The notes beneath the pieces are model-generated. The model was given only the letters and a program-made list of their open reading frames with translations. It searched no databases and was not told the origin of the DNA. The position numbers were made by a program, and so were the translations under genes. Shown one piece after another: positions 1 to 12,640 of a stretch of 64,000 nt of DNA. How positions within the stretch are numbered: the first letter of the stretch is position 1; the number at the start of each line of letters is the position of its first letter. Origin of the DNA: Lethocerus indicus (taxonomy: Eukaryota > Arthropoda > Insecta > Hemiptera > Belostomatidae); assembly GCA_019843655.1 (NCBI GenBank), contig JACDQD010000006.1, positions 9,974,034-10,038,033 of the forward strand. The letters run 5' to 3'.

Positions 1-3000
1 CCGTTTGGGTTGGTATCATTTTAAACGGAATATTTGAAAATCGGATGAAAATAATACATATATTACGCTAGAATTATTTATTGAAAATTTGGAACAATGT
101 TTCTGTTGATATAATATACTTACATACTACAATCCTTCCGAACTTCTCTTTCATTTTGTACAATTGTCCATTTATATTTGTAATTAGGTTTGCTGCGTGG
201 ATTTTTTGAAAAGCGTTCTGATTTTGAACGAAGGTTCCAAAAATCAGCATTTAAAACAGCGGAAAATAATTAAATTTAATTACATTTCCAACATACCGAC
301 ATTTCGTATTTACAGGCGTGAAATACCATGGTTCCGAAGTATAAATATAGTAAATAAGTTTAATCTGCGGTATTTTAAAGCATGATCGCAGAATAACGGT
401 TTAAATTTATTCATGTATTCCGATAACTAATGGGATCCCGCACACCTGCCCCCGTTCCCGGAAGTGAAATACGATTTGTGAAAAATAACAGTTTCGAATT
501 TCGTAAAATTCCAATTTAATTTCCCTAATTCGTGCATTAACGCTTCCTGTTGTCAAAGCGGAATGGATTTATTAACCGCGATTATTATTACGATCTAATT
601 ACCCAGGCTATTTTATTGCGGGCCCGGGACGTAAGTGAAAACTCGTCGGCAGTAGCAATTAAGAAAACGGAACGGTGAAATAAGAGGAAAGAAAAATAAA
701 AATTGCTAAACCCCTGTGACTAAAAAAGGATTTTATTTCCATCAAACGCCCCCCTGGCTCATGTTTGTATTCAACGGGAAGTCCAACGTGAGAGATGAGT
801 GCGGTAGAATGGGGGACGCGCCTATTTGCATTGGTAAAAAGGCCGGCTCTCTTTGTACGGCCGATAAGGCAAGGATTATGTGTTATCGGTTTACTAGGCG
901 GCCAGAAATAATATACTCCACGGAACGAAATAGCGATATTAATGGAAATATTTAAATCAGAATATTTAGTTCAGAATTGAAAACTAATATGTGCCACATT
1001 TTTTCTTCAAATGGCTCAAATTCTATATATATTTTAGAACATTTCAGAACAATTTGGCTTACAAATAGAGTCTGTGTTTTTACAAGTTGCGCCCCGTTAT
1101 AAAGTACGGAGAGGTAGGCCGGGTCGATTCTCGGCCGTTGTTTCCGGCAAAATGACCCGCTTACGAATTCGTCTCGGTCAGTTCGTGTCGCGAATTTCCG
1201 CCCATGACCAATCGGATTCGAGGCACATGAAAATAAGAAAAAAAATGAGACATAAAAATTCGAATCTTCACAGATTAAAGTAAAGCTCGGTAAAATATAG
1301 ATTCGCTCCCCTCGATCAATTACTGCAGAATGATACAAGAACGTTGGTTGCGATGCTGCTTTCTGAAATTCTGTATTAATACAATACAATTATAGTTATA
1401 TAAACTGGATTGAAGTAATCGTTCCTAATAAAGGATATTCCAATGTAAGATTTGGGTACAGAACCATTGTGAGAACGGTGCGCCATATCATCGCGTTGGA
1501 AAAGTGGCATCCATAAACTTCAGTATTGCGGAACGAATCGTCTCCCCTGTTTTTTTTCCTCCCATCTAAGTTTACCTTTCTCATTTAGAGGGCTCATATT
1601 GTGGCCGATATTTACGACGGAGGGTGGCCGGGGGAAGGGAGTGGGAGGAGGGAGGGAGCAATTAAAGCCGGGAGCTCGGTGGCCCTTGATTTGCGAACGT
1701 CTGAAACAATTAAACTTCATTAAACGACCATCTTTATGTAAACTAGAGGCGAGCATGAAATCGAATGAATTGTGCCCGGCTAAGTTGTTCTTGTTATAGA
1801 ACCGGTGGATTTTATAACTGGGAAGAATTGTAAACGGCCCCTGGCCACGAGAATGGCCGGCCGGCAACGTCCCCATATGTTACTAGGATCGCTTCTTCTT
1901 AATTTTTTTTCTAAACTAGGAAGTTTAATTGTCGGTCACGCTTTATAAAAAGTGTAAATTATAATATCTACATTTCCTTTATTGCTCGCGTCAGAGGAGA
2001 AGTAACTTGTATTTTTTAAAATTAAGTTACCGAATTACGCAGTTCTGGATACGGTCCGTTATTCTCTGAGAGGGACCGCTGTCAAAATTACATTTTCAAC
2101 TGTGGTTGATAATATCTGCTAACAGAAAATATACAACTGTTAATTGAAGACATTATGGACTTAGAAATCAATCTATCTGTTAATTTTTAACACTTTCAAA
2201 TTATCCAGAGTTTATTTTATCTAGGTAATATAAATATATTGCTAAAAATAAACCCAACGAAAACCGGCCTTTTGGTCGAGAGTGTGTCTTAATTAAAGAA
2301 ATTTGTGAAACCCTCTTATGTCTGTTTCGAGGGTACTGCCATTTTCAAAGGCTTCCTCCTCTTCGGGCAGATCAAACCGTCGCGAAGCCCAGGAATCTTT
2401 CACTTTTGTCGGCGTGTTTTGTCTTTTCTTTTGCGCTGAACAAAATATGGGGCCGAAACAATCGGAAACTACATAAATAACTGCGGCAGTCACTGAAGAA
2501 GCAGATCCGTGTCGACGCTAACGGTCCAATACACAGGCCCGTCCCTTCCAAGTCCAATCATAACTGTTCACGGTAACGGCTCTAAAATCAACACCCCACA
2601 GCTAATTTGTCAAAATACACCAACAGCCTACTGCTTCCTTGATATTAGATCACCGGTCTGATTCAGCACTAGTAAAGCATTCGCTGAAATGTTCTTCATT
2701 GCGTAAAATCATTTGCATAGTCCAGGATTTTAACGAAACCGTATCAAATTATCCAGTTACCATCCCAATTAGCCGTTCTAAACAGCACTAAAAATTTACA
2801 TTTATTAATCCTAATATAATATCTGTATTGAATCCTATTGCTACATGCTATACTTCAACAAAATTTATTGTTAATTCCAGTAGTGACGTTTGTATAAACC
2901 AATTTTGATAATTTGATTCAAGCGAATTTGTTAGTGCATCCTCTCCTTCGCTAATTTTGTACTTGTTAGAGCGTTTTCTGTAATTGGCGTACCGAATCCG

Positions 3001-5060
3001 ATTGTATATTAACAATCGTCTTTGAGTGTGTCTAATCGACTAATTGTTAGCATTCGTTTATTTTTCAAAATACCCTCCTAGCCATCCACCCGTACGGGAA
3101 TTAAACTCGAGTTTAATAATTTGCAGTTATTTGACGTTTTTTTAGGATTTACGGGTCTTCGTTTCGGCCCGCCCTTTATTGAATAGTTCGAATTGAAATT
3201 CATTCGGCGCACGACGAGACGAGGCAAAGTTGATTAACCGTTACTGTAATGAGCGTGTAATAACTTTCCAGATGCATCGTGCATAGACCCAATATTACCA
3301 TTCTATTGTAATGCACTTATTATTCTTGCTATGTTGCCATCCGTGGATTTTGAGTTATATTTCAGTTCCTTGCCTGGCCAATGCTTGGAATAAGTGAAAG
3401 GGATTGCCTGACACACCTCTAATTGGTATCTCCCGCTAGTCGTTGCCAGGAAAAATTTGTCCCTCGCTTCCGAATATAGGTGACCTGTCCCTGTCCACTA
3501 GTGGAAAAACCCTAGATCTAATCCCTAAATAAAGGTTGAGAAAAAACCCACCCTGCATATTTTTGTTTTACCTCACATATTTCTCTTCCGCCCTCGCTGG
3601 CATTCAGTTCATCAACTCGGCAAGTGATTTCTCGGCAATTCACCGACAGGCGAGTTGCCATTGTAATGCCGTTTAGAATAATTCAACTGACTAATTAGAA
3701 TATTATTCTGTGCAGCAAACAATTTTTACTGTCAGTACGTGGTCGGAATAGAGGTGTCAACGTTTTACCGTTCCCTGCAGTGTTAACAATGACTAGGTGC
3801 TGATAATTCATAAAGCCGGGGGGGGGGGGAAATGAGTGTTTATTTAAAATTCAATTGCGCTCAAATGTAAATGGAATTTTGAGTTGGTTTATTCTTGAGA
3901 ATAACTATTAATTTTGAAGTGTGAAGCTTCAATTGAAGTGTTCTCGGAAACCTGCGGGTGGTATCTGGAAAACGGAAGGAAAACTGGAAATGAATCTATT
4001 TTTTTTTATAATTGTATATAATTAAAATTTATAGATGTAATTTTCCCTGTATATTGTTATGCAGGAAAAGAAACTCGTTTTCATGAAGTTAGCAAGAATA
4101 GTAATACCTGTCTTTGAGCACTTATTATTTTATTTAATTTAAATTCACTCTGTATAACCTGCGTGGTATTTTGCGGCAACTCTAACTGCGGTTCGAGATC
4201 ATTTACTGCAACACCATTTCCACTGTGTAATTATTCCGTATAATTTTCAAGAGTTCAGTAATTACACATATTTCAAACCCTGATGACTTCGAATCTATTT
4301 TGTTTATTGTACATCAACTTTTCATTATTATGGCAGTCTTACACTTAAATCGCTGAATAACAGAGTTCCTACAATTATCCGAAACAAAGTCATTTCGAGA
4401 AAATAACATATTTTTTCATACTTATTTCCATAGACCTATTAAAAATTAGCGTCGCTGATACGGTTCAGCTGAATTCTTGGCTTCAGAAATATTTATAAAT
4501 GTCATATACATTTTTATAAATAGAATAATAATCGTATAACTATACAAGGAGAAACCAGTCCTCACTCAGGACAGTTATACAAGGTAATGAAGTTTTACAT
4601 TCTGCGTACAAGAAGTGTTTTCAAGGGCAGTATCTCAAATCTCATCATGAAGGCAAATCTGAACCCGTACAGTGCGTTCTTTTAATTTTGAAAGCTCTTT
4701 GAACCCCCACAGCACTTTGCAGGACTCAGACAATTCGCAAGGAAGGACGAGTGGATTAAAGGGTCTTCATCAGGTACGTCGAAGCGTTTCCCTACTTCGT
4801 CCCGTACCGCTGGAATGAGCCAACGAAGAACAAAAATATCAAAAGAAGTTCAATTTAAAGAACCGAATTGAGAGCTGAAGTTTCGCCCACGTCGGCCAGA
4901 CGGTTGAATTAAATAATAATACTATAATTTGTGTTTGTTAACTTCCTGGTGATATTTTTGCAACGCGTCATATTTTCCCCACATTATCATTTTGATTACG
5001 TTTTTGAAAAGGTGGCTCAAATAATCTGGGCCTCCACTTGGAGGTTTTACTGCCTCCGGC
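1..5060. other. AT-rich non-coding stretch, no gene seen
   Basis: No frame in this stretch gives a recognisable protein. The longest frames are under about 145 codons and overlap on both strands, as expected by chance. Most of the stretch is AT-rich. A GC-richer, purine-rich patch lies at about 1590-1870 and holds GGAGGGAGGGAG and a GGCCGGCCGG palindrome. A run of 12 G begins at 3818. No RNA gene or mobile element was recognised. Confidence 0.6.
3818..3829 (+). repeat. Poly-G run
   Basis: Twelve consecutive G residues follow CATAAAGCC. This is a simple homopolymer. It may be length-variable or a sequencing or assembly weak point. No function is inferred. Confidence 0.9.
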
Positions 5061-5440
5061 CACAAATTTCCCATTTTGTATAGTGACCTTTTTATGTCGG
5101 CTTGTTTTCGATTTAAAGCGTTGCCCTCTCTCCGTCTCTCAGTTAGCGGTGCGCCCACCGGCAGATTTACGAGATTTATAAGAGGCCCCGGCCCGTTCTC
5201 GGTTTTATGCCGGGGGTCGACGATTCCTCGCGTCCGGACTCATCCGCCGGGCCCGCTTTATTGACGTTTCATACCGGCACCGAATAATAAATCCTTCCGT
5301 CCCAGAGATGGCTTTTCATCAGAGAGCCTCCAGCCGATACGGTAACGCAATTCGGAGGTAATAATTCCGCCGCCGCCCATAAGCCCGCCGGTTCGAAAAT
5401 AACTCCAATAAACTTCGACCCCTTAAGTTCTCATTTCTTT
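5060..5440. other. CpG-rich island
   Basis: A sharp rise in CCGG, GCCCGCC and CGCCGCCGCC words sets this patch apart from the AT-rich flanks. It contains several CCGG-bearing blocks separated by ATAAT-type words. No frame in it is recognisable as protein. It is likely a conserved regulatory block or an unrecognised untranslated exon, but neither is shown by the sequence. Confidence 0.45.
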
Positions 5441-5840
5441 TTAAATCATATTTATCATCAGTAGGTGCAATTAATGTCAATATAATGTTTTATCATTCCT
5501 GATTTTAACGATACTGCACCGGGACGAAGCTTTGTAACAGTAATGATAGGATGATGGGACACTGTTTGTTGTAACAGCGAAGGTTGACTTGCCTGTAGCG
5601 GCTACCGAAGTCATTAGTATGACTCATTATATCTGATGCTCGCATGTTACGAGTTGAGGAAAGACCTGACGGGTACAGTAATCATCGTAGACGTCGAAAG
5701 TATACTTGAGGATTTTATAGGATGTACCATTCTTAAAAATTACTTTTTTAATGTTTACCTTATTATGAAAAGTTGTGTATAGTCATTTTAATTAAAACGA
5801 CACACCATTCACCGCGGAAATTTTATTTCCGCCACTAAAA

Positions 5841-5869
5841 GCCTTTTAGTAAACAGCTTTTAGTAAACA
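5841..5869 (+). repeat. Two-copy 14-15 bp tandem duplication
   Basis: GCCTTTTAGTAAACA is followed directly by GCTTTTAGTAAACA. The second copy lacks one C. This looks like a recent small slippage duplication; no function is inferred. Confidence 0.9.
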
Positions 5870-6400
5870 TTATTCTATGTAATAGTCGTTATAAATGAGT
5901 TTCTTCAATATATCGCATGCAATTTTTCACATTTCCCACCAATTTTTACATCGTTTCAATGCTAATCTCTGTTTGGTAAGATTACGCTTTAATATTCCCT
6001 TATTGAACCTCTCGCTGTCGCAAATTTAACATAACGTTGAATAACTGAAATGAGAAAATGACGTTTAGGGGAATATTAGAAAGCATTGCCAAATTAGTTG
6101 CGCGGTTATTCATTTTGCCCCCATTCTGTAACTGTAGAGCTAATTTAATAGAAAGAGTTCAAACTCACGACCTATTTATTAGAGGGAAAATAGGAATGAA
6201 GACGATTAATGAGACAGACCGGAGGATGCACTGATGAATACCGGCTACACACGCGAACCTCACCCGGAGATAAATCCTTCTCGAAAACATATAATTCAAA
6301 AATCATACTTACAAAATAAAATAATGTAATCGCCGTGTTTAAATCTCCACCGCGTATTTATTTCCTATTAAAGTTTTCACTTCTTATCTTTCGGGAAGTC

Positions 6401-6422
6401 GAGAGAGAGAGAGAGAGAGAGA
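6401..6422 (+). repeat. (GA)n microsatellite
   Basis: An 11-unit GA run is followed by an A-rich tract. It is one of nine GA/CT tracts in the window. In Drosophila, GAGAG is the binding core of GAGA factor (Trl); binding here is only inferred. Confidence 0.95.
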
Positions 6423-7167
6423 AAAAAGAAAAGATTTCCATCTTCTTGTTTAACAGTCTAATTTTTTCTTCCAGGATAATGAAATGTATGGCGTAAATCA
6501 AGATAAATTATACGCCCACTTGAGTTCTTCCTTCTCCCACTCTCGCGATGTTTTCTTAACCGGGAATCATTTCAGATTACATGCCCACTAATGGACAATT
6601 TAAAAATGTATGGGCGCCTCTTTTTTTTCAACGCTTATTTATCTGGATTTTATGTAAATTCTTAGAAATTGTTTGAGTTAATTTATAATACCGTTTCGTA
6701 CATAACGGTTTGCGTGAACTGCATACTTCCTCCGACCTAAATATAAATCTCACCGACATCTATGGATTTGGCCCGATGAGCAATTGGGGTATAATCTGAA
6801 ATGTAGACAAGCATTATTTAATTAACTATTTGGGAAGTATTGTTGACTTTTTTATCTAAGAATATTTTTTTGTGCTATTTAAACTTATGAAATGTAATTG
6901 TTTTTATTATACTAAGGAGCTTATGATACATATTTGTAGAAGTACTAATAAAAGGGAGAACTGACAGTAGATTTCTGTAGATAGGTTTTATTGCTTTATA
7001 TTTTTTCCTCTCGAACAAGAAGAATATCTTAGGTTATATAGCGTGAGGGAAAATTTGCGATAGGAAAACGGCCGGGTGCTATAATGGCATTAGGACGACT
7101 GGGTTGGAGGCGAGAAACATCTGAACCAATTAGGGAGGTCGGAGGGCTGGATCATTAGCGAGCTGGA

Positions 7168-7188
7168 GCCCTCAGCCCTCAGCCCTCA
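7168..7188 (+). repeat. Triplicated heptamer GCCCTCA
   Basis: Three exact head-to-tail copies of GCCCTCA occur inside a CpG-rich block. This is a minor tandem repeat. Confidence 0.95.
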
Positions 7189-7913
7189 TCCGGCGTCATC
7201 CCTCATTAACGGCCTTCCTCTATCTATAGCAGAAAGGGTTGTAACCGTACACTGGCCGATTCGCCATTAAGCCGGCCTTACAGTTTCCGTCGGGGCAATG
7301 GGGGCCCCGTGGTCTCTACATTAACGAGATCCGAAAATCCGTGGGGTTAGTTATCCCGGCCAAGCTGCGAGGGGTACGAACATTGTCTTCTATTGTCTCT
7401 TAGTTTCTGCACAGAATCGAAATCCGAATTATTTATGACCCAAAAATGGGCGCTCTTAATACAAAATTGAAGACGATTGGATTTCCTATTTAAATAATAA
7501 TTATTAAATAAAAATGTAAATAGTAGTTATTGAATAACATAATCGACCATCCATACTGTCAATTAGGGGGTCACTGTTAAAATTCAATGTAGACGAAGAT
7601 GAAGATGAAGAATTTTGGTTATAAGGAAAAAATGTACAGCAGCTTATTTACTGGCATTACATTATCGGCGTTGCTTTTGAAGGCCAGAAGTGTATTACAG
7701 GCGGATAATTACGGCGCAGTGAACGTAAAAGGAAGGAAAACGATTCCATAAAATTCTCCACGGGCTATTTAAGTGCGGTTTCAATGCAAAACTGATTCAT
7801 CGTTTCAGTTTTTGTTCTGTTTATGGCTCCGAACCGATCATTAGATTTTAACAGCCAGTTGTTATTCCGCGGCGGCCATCATTCAGACACTTGGCCGGCA
7901 ATAGACTTTTTCC

Positions 7914-7931
7914 CCCTAACCCTAACCCTTA
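7914..7931 (-). repeat. Short telomere-like hexamer run
   Basis: Two exact CCCTAA units are followed by CCCTTA, which is TTAGGG-type on the minus strand. Three units are too few to claim a telomeric origin. The canonical insect repeat is TTAGG, so a TTAGGG-type run may be coincidence or may bear on the taxon. Confidence 0.6.
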
Positions 7932-8159
7932 GCCCGGACTCACTTTTAAACGAAGCGCCAACCAATTGCCTCGGCTCTTAAATTATCGTAACTACAGGCT
8001 CTCTATTCTCTCGGAATCGCTTGGGCCAAATAAGAAATTAATTTTAACTTTAATTAGATTGCATTCCCCTCCGATAATCACCGGCCGACCGAGGGGCAAA
8101 GAACAATGACACCGTTTCTCGGAACATACCCCTTGCCACTACCAAAGTTGAACTCAGAA

Positions 8160-10020
8160 TCGGATATATGTACATGTAGACGAAGGAAAATCGAAAGTAC
8201 ATAACAAGCAAGATGGACGATCGATTCCAACAACTGTATTTTCTGCGTTTGTTAACGAATCAAGTGTGAAAATGGATTGACTATTAACAGGACAATATCA
8301 AAACCTATATTTCTATATTTTTTTAATATTCAGGTTTGAAACTAAAGGTCTCGATTCGTATTTATAGACAGATAAATGAATCTGTTATAACCTTTCTGCG
8401 TTCCAACAAATAAATGGAAACATAACACACCTGTTACTGAGGTATGTATTTTGCACTGAATATTCACGAAATGTATTGCCTATTTGCAAATCCGAATGAG
8501 TTTCACTCCAAATTTACTTGGGGTAGCCATACAACTGAAAAGGTTAAAGAATGATGAAAATACCGAGAATGGTGACTGTATGTAAATGGTTTAGAAAATC
8601 AAGTAAGGCATGGTTTTTGATGCTAACAACGAATTAGCTAAATTTGTATTCCGATGGATTAGTAAATGTAGTAACAGGCTACACACTCTGTGTCTTCGCA
8701 GTATACTGTTGAGCAAATAGTACGACGATATCGGCCATAAGAAAACCAAGCAGTTTGTGTAGAAAGACTAATTTTCTTAGTGTGGTTCTGCGGCTGGGGC
8801 TGATTGTGTATGGGGGGCGCGGCGGCCGACACCAGCATTAACTGTGACCGATACCAGTTTCATTCCTTTCTTCCACTTGCAGAGTCGCTTTGCACAATGA
8901 ACACTCCGTGGCTCATTCTACAGGCGTTTCTCACACACATCCCATTAATTAGTATTACAGTTAAGTAGTACATTAAGTAGTATACAGGCCGCAATGCGAA
9001 CTGTGGACGGAACAAATAAAACAGTGTCGATATGCTACTTTTCTTCATTTTCTATTGATTTATTGTTATAGATAAAACCCTAAAACCCTATATTAAAAAT
9101 TTTATAGATAAAGGATTATAGTTTAATCCCAGTAATCTAAAACCGGCCAAATTTGGGACAAAATGTCTATAAACGAGTCATCCATATTACTGATGTTGGT
9201 ATGTTACTACCAGTTAATTTATGGCTTTGGGTGACTTATATTTCTGAGAACACATGAACAACTTGGTTTAGGTTAGGACTAAATAGAGGATTGGTCTACA
9301 GTTTATTTGCAGGGTACGTAAGGTTATTTTGGAACTAGAGAAAGTCAGTGTCGACCATTACCGGACCAAGTGGACTGTGGGTAGAGGAGTGGCTTATCGC
9401 TGTCTTTCAGCGGATGGGTTGTTGAATCGTAGCGTGTAAAATGGGCCCGTTTTCTGGCTCTGGTACAATGCCTAGATTAGCCCGTCGCCGGGTTCAATGC
9501 TCAACCTATGACACTTCCTTATTAGTTCCGCAAAATCTCCTGGGAGCCATCGCGGCTCGCTTGCCTGGCTCGCCACCTCTGATTTTGTCCTTATTCCTAT
9601 TACTCCAACCAGTTCTCATTTTTATCTAATTCCCCCGTTCACTGTGACAAAACGCCCTCTGTAGCGTGTTACTTCATAATTTAGCGTACGCTATCGTAAA
9701 GTTATAACATATTTTACGAATAAATTCAAGATAAAAACTGAACAACCGAAAATGCGATCACAGTAGAGAAGGCATGGTGCCTCACTATTTTATTGACGGA
9801 ATAACACAGGACGAAATAAACCCGTGGAGACCAGACCCGGACGGCCACAAAAGCGTGCCTTCAACCTTCCGAGCGTTGACGAAACGAGGCCTCGTTCCTC
9901 TGAACTTCCACGAGAGAAAGCCGAGCAAATACCTGGATATAGAAATGGGCCACTGAAAACAGAAAGTAAAGAGAAGAAAACAAGCCAACTTTCGGGAGAT
10001 TTTAGGCAGAATTAGAGTTA
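8160..10020. other. Mostly AT-rich stretch, no gene seen
   Basis: There are only short overlapping frames. A TTATAGATAAA word occurs twice within about 45 bp near 9068 and 9102, separated by CCCTAAAACCCTA. A GC-richer patch is at about 9430-9640. No recognisable gene, RNA or mobile element was found. Confidence 0.55.
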
Positions 10021-11111
10021 TTTTTCAGATTCTTTTCTGGCATAAACCTTTCTCTTTCCCGGCGGGTCGCTCGGCCTCCCGTTCTCCGGGCAGGGAAATG
10101 TTATTGGAAAATAATGACACGTCGCGGTGTCGTTTAATTTGAAGGCAAGTAACCGCCAATTTGGTTTTCGGCCCCAAGTGGTCCGCCCTAACAACAGCGC
10201 TCGGCGTCGTGACACTTCTAATTAAATCGCGGGGATCGGTAACCGGCCCTCTGTCCACGGAGGTAATGATTCGGTCAGCCGGGGCTACACTGGAAAAACA
10301 ATTGTAGGCCCTACGTGACGGGGTGGAATGAGCACTATGGATCGTGAGCACTGGCCACCACCCGGCACCGGTAATCACCCCGCCCCGACGACAATACCCA
10401 ATTCGTGATCGTCGCATTAGAATTAGAAGCCCCAAACAGACTGTATTTAATGCCGGTTTGGGCCGAATGAGAAACCACGAGGTTAAAATTATTTCAACCG
10501 AAGAGTTAGAACGGACCAATTTTTTAAATTACAAATTAAGGAACTCTCCATCGTGCAACTTCCGTGACACAGTTCCCTCGTCTAAGCATCCGATCAGAAG
10601 GCATTCTCGATACATTCACATTAATAGTACAAAAATATACATTTTCTAGTACAATACATAAAAGAAGAGTTTTTTTGGTACTTTTGTGTACTAAAGGAGA
10701 TAATAAATTTTTTAAGGCCTTAAATCAACCATCAATTTGCATTGTAAATCTCAGATAAGATCTTAGATAAGTTGATATTCCTCAGGTTAAGGCTATCTCT
10801 GTAAATAAATGTCCATCAAATGTCGAGAACAGAGTTATATGCCCGAGAAGGGGACTTGGATCGCTCATTCTCGAGACCTCATTGAATTCAAACGGTCAAT
10901 TCGCTCCCTATCGGGACAGGCTACCGAGTAGCGAATGCACCGATATCAAGTTGGTCGCGACCTGTGGTGAGGTGGGGCAGGAAGCGGTAGACAGCTGGCG
11001 GCGGTAATATTATTCGGAGGCGGGCTGTGAATCCCGTTGAATAATTAGACAACGGGAGGGAGAGAGAGAGTGAGAGAGAGAGAGAGAGGAGGGAGAGGGT
11101 GAGAGGTGGGG

Positions 11112-11157
<46 letters not shown>

Positions 11158-11460
11158 TGGGAGATTGTACTGTGCCGTTTACCTGTAGCTTGTTGCGCGT
11201 TAAGCCCGCGCCACTTATAAACGGGCAGGAAGCAATTGCTTATGTGCCCGGCGGTACAGTAATAAACAACGAAAAGAAATAAAGAAAGAAAAGAGAGGAG
11301 GATGAAGAGAAGGAGGAGAACACACGAGGCAGAACGCTCGTGACAGTTCGGGACCGGGGGGATATCAACACTGATGAATGACATGCTAAGTTGTTCAATG
11401 TACACGTCGATCCATTTTACACGGGCTGCTTGCCCGAATCAAGAGTGAATATTCATGAAG
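10020..11460. other. CpG-rich island and GA-rich block
   Basis: A CpG-rich section (about 10030-10470) is open on the minus strand for about 165 codons, with no recognisable domain. After an AT-rich gap, a second GC-rich block (about 10840-11400) carries two long GA tracts. The open frame is best explained by a low stop-codon density in GC-rich DNA. Confidence 0.45.
11055..11156 (+). repeat. Compound (GA)n microsatellite
   Basis: Two GA runs (about 11057-11090 and 11112-11154) are separated by GGGAGAGGGTGAGAGGTGGGG. On the minus strand this gives a spurious serine-leucine repeat frame. It is a clustered GAGAG array of the type bound by GAGA factor in Drosophila; binding here is inferred only. 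Confidence 0.95.
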
Positions 11461-12640
11461 AAGAGCTGAAACAAAAGGCGAAACTTATTTCTCTATAAAT
11501 TTTGCCAAAATAATATATTCACTCTTTACACAGTATTTAATATTTTCTCGAATTAATAATTTAATAGTTTCTTGGAGGGTAGACGAGTCCAATAAAGTGT
11601 AGAACCATTTAAGCGCTCAATTTTATATGGATTACCTATACGGTACATTTTTTGGCCACATTTGTCTGTATTTTGCCAATTACAATGAAAACCTTTACAA
11701 AATTTTCTTTTATGAATTCAAATATCGACTTATGTTCCATGAGAGGATGTATTATTGTACGACCTACAATTCATAGAAATATGTGGAAAACTCTTTTGAA
11801 ATAGACGCATGCACAAATTTCGCAAACTCATTACAATGACAATTAACATAAGAATAAAACTCCTTTAATTATACGAAGCCCTAAACCGGGCCCCGGTCGA
11901 TGAAGCATTGGAGCATTAATCAAGAAGTTGGATGGGAAATTTAAGAGATTAATTATAATGCAATTAATTAATTAGATACAATCTGCACCGACCAATTAAA
12001 GTTTAAAACATTTTAATTCCCGCTAACGATAATAATTAGCCGAGGTCATAAATATTAAAATCGTTTTTGGGCTGATCCCGTTGCTCTCCGCACCGGGAAG
12101 TTCCTCGTCCGAAGCGTAAGATGGGAAACAAATATTAATGAAATACGGATCCATCCATTATCCGTATCGAATTCTTATCATCCTATCGCGTATCATGAAT
12201 AAATATAAGCTAACGATCTTTGTTCATACTCCAGTTATATTACCGGGTTTATTAATTCGGGAAATAAATTCGGTAATTCGACTTACCGGAGCGGTCGGTC
12301 CTCGATCTTATACGTGAAAGAACCGCATTAATATTTTACGTAATGGCGCAGGGGTCAGAGCAGTATATATTAGATATGTATACAATGAATACAATTAATG
12401 TACTCGTGGGAACAGCTATATTTTCATTCTATTGCCCGTAAATGTCAGGTAATCAAATTTAACCTGCGATTTGAAAACTCACGGTCATCAACAATTGAAT
12501 TTAAACAATCGGACGAAGCCGCAAATAATGTTATGGACAAGAAATCCGCAACAAATCAAGGGGGCCAAAAGCGGTCGAATATTTTCGATTCAAATTAACG
12601 GAATTATCGGGAGTTCAGGACAATTTGAAAGTTTAAACGG
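11460..12640. other. AT-rich stretch with conserved-looking AATTA-rich block
   Basis: The part from about 11880 to 12350 is dense in AATTA, ATTAAT and CCGG words, such as homeodomain proteins bind in general. No coding or RNA feature was recognised. Confidence 0.4.

Larger units (their letters stand above)
5440..7050. other. AT-rich spacer, no gene seen
   Basis: Frames are short and scattered. The stretch holds a small tandem duplication near 5841, a GTCAT/ATGAC inverted pair at about 5612-5625, and a GA microsatellite at 6401. Nothing else was recognised. Confidence 0.6.
7050..8160. other. CpG-rich islands with no recognisable gene
   Basis: Two GC-rich blocks (about 7060-7380 and 7860-8130) flank an AT-rich centre. 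They hold CCGGCC words, a triplicated heptamer at 7168 and a telomere-like hexamer run at 7914. No long reading frame crosses them, so they look like regulatory or other non-coding sequence. Confidence 0.45.

Noticed and set aside
4190..4206. GAGATCATTT, similar to the start of the bantam microRNA
   Set aside because: Only about ten bases match and the rest of the mature sequence and a hairpin are absent.
11010..11405. 131-codon minus-strand frame with SLSLSL repeats
   Set aside because: It is caused by the GA tract at 11055-11156; the rest has no recognisable domain.
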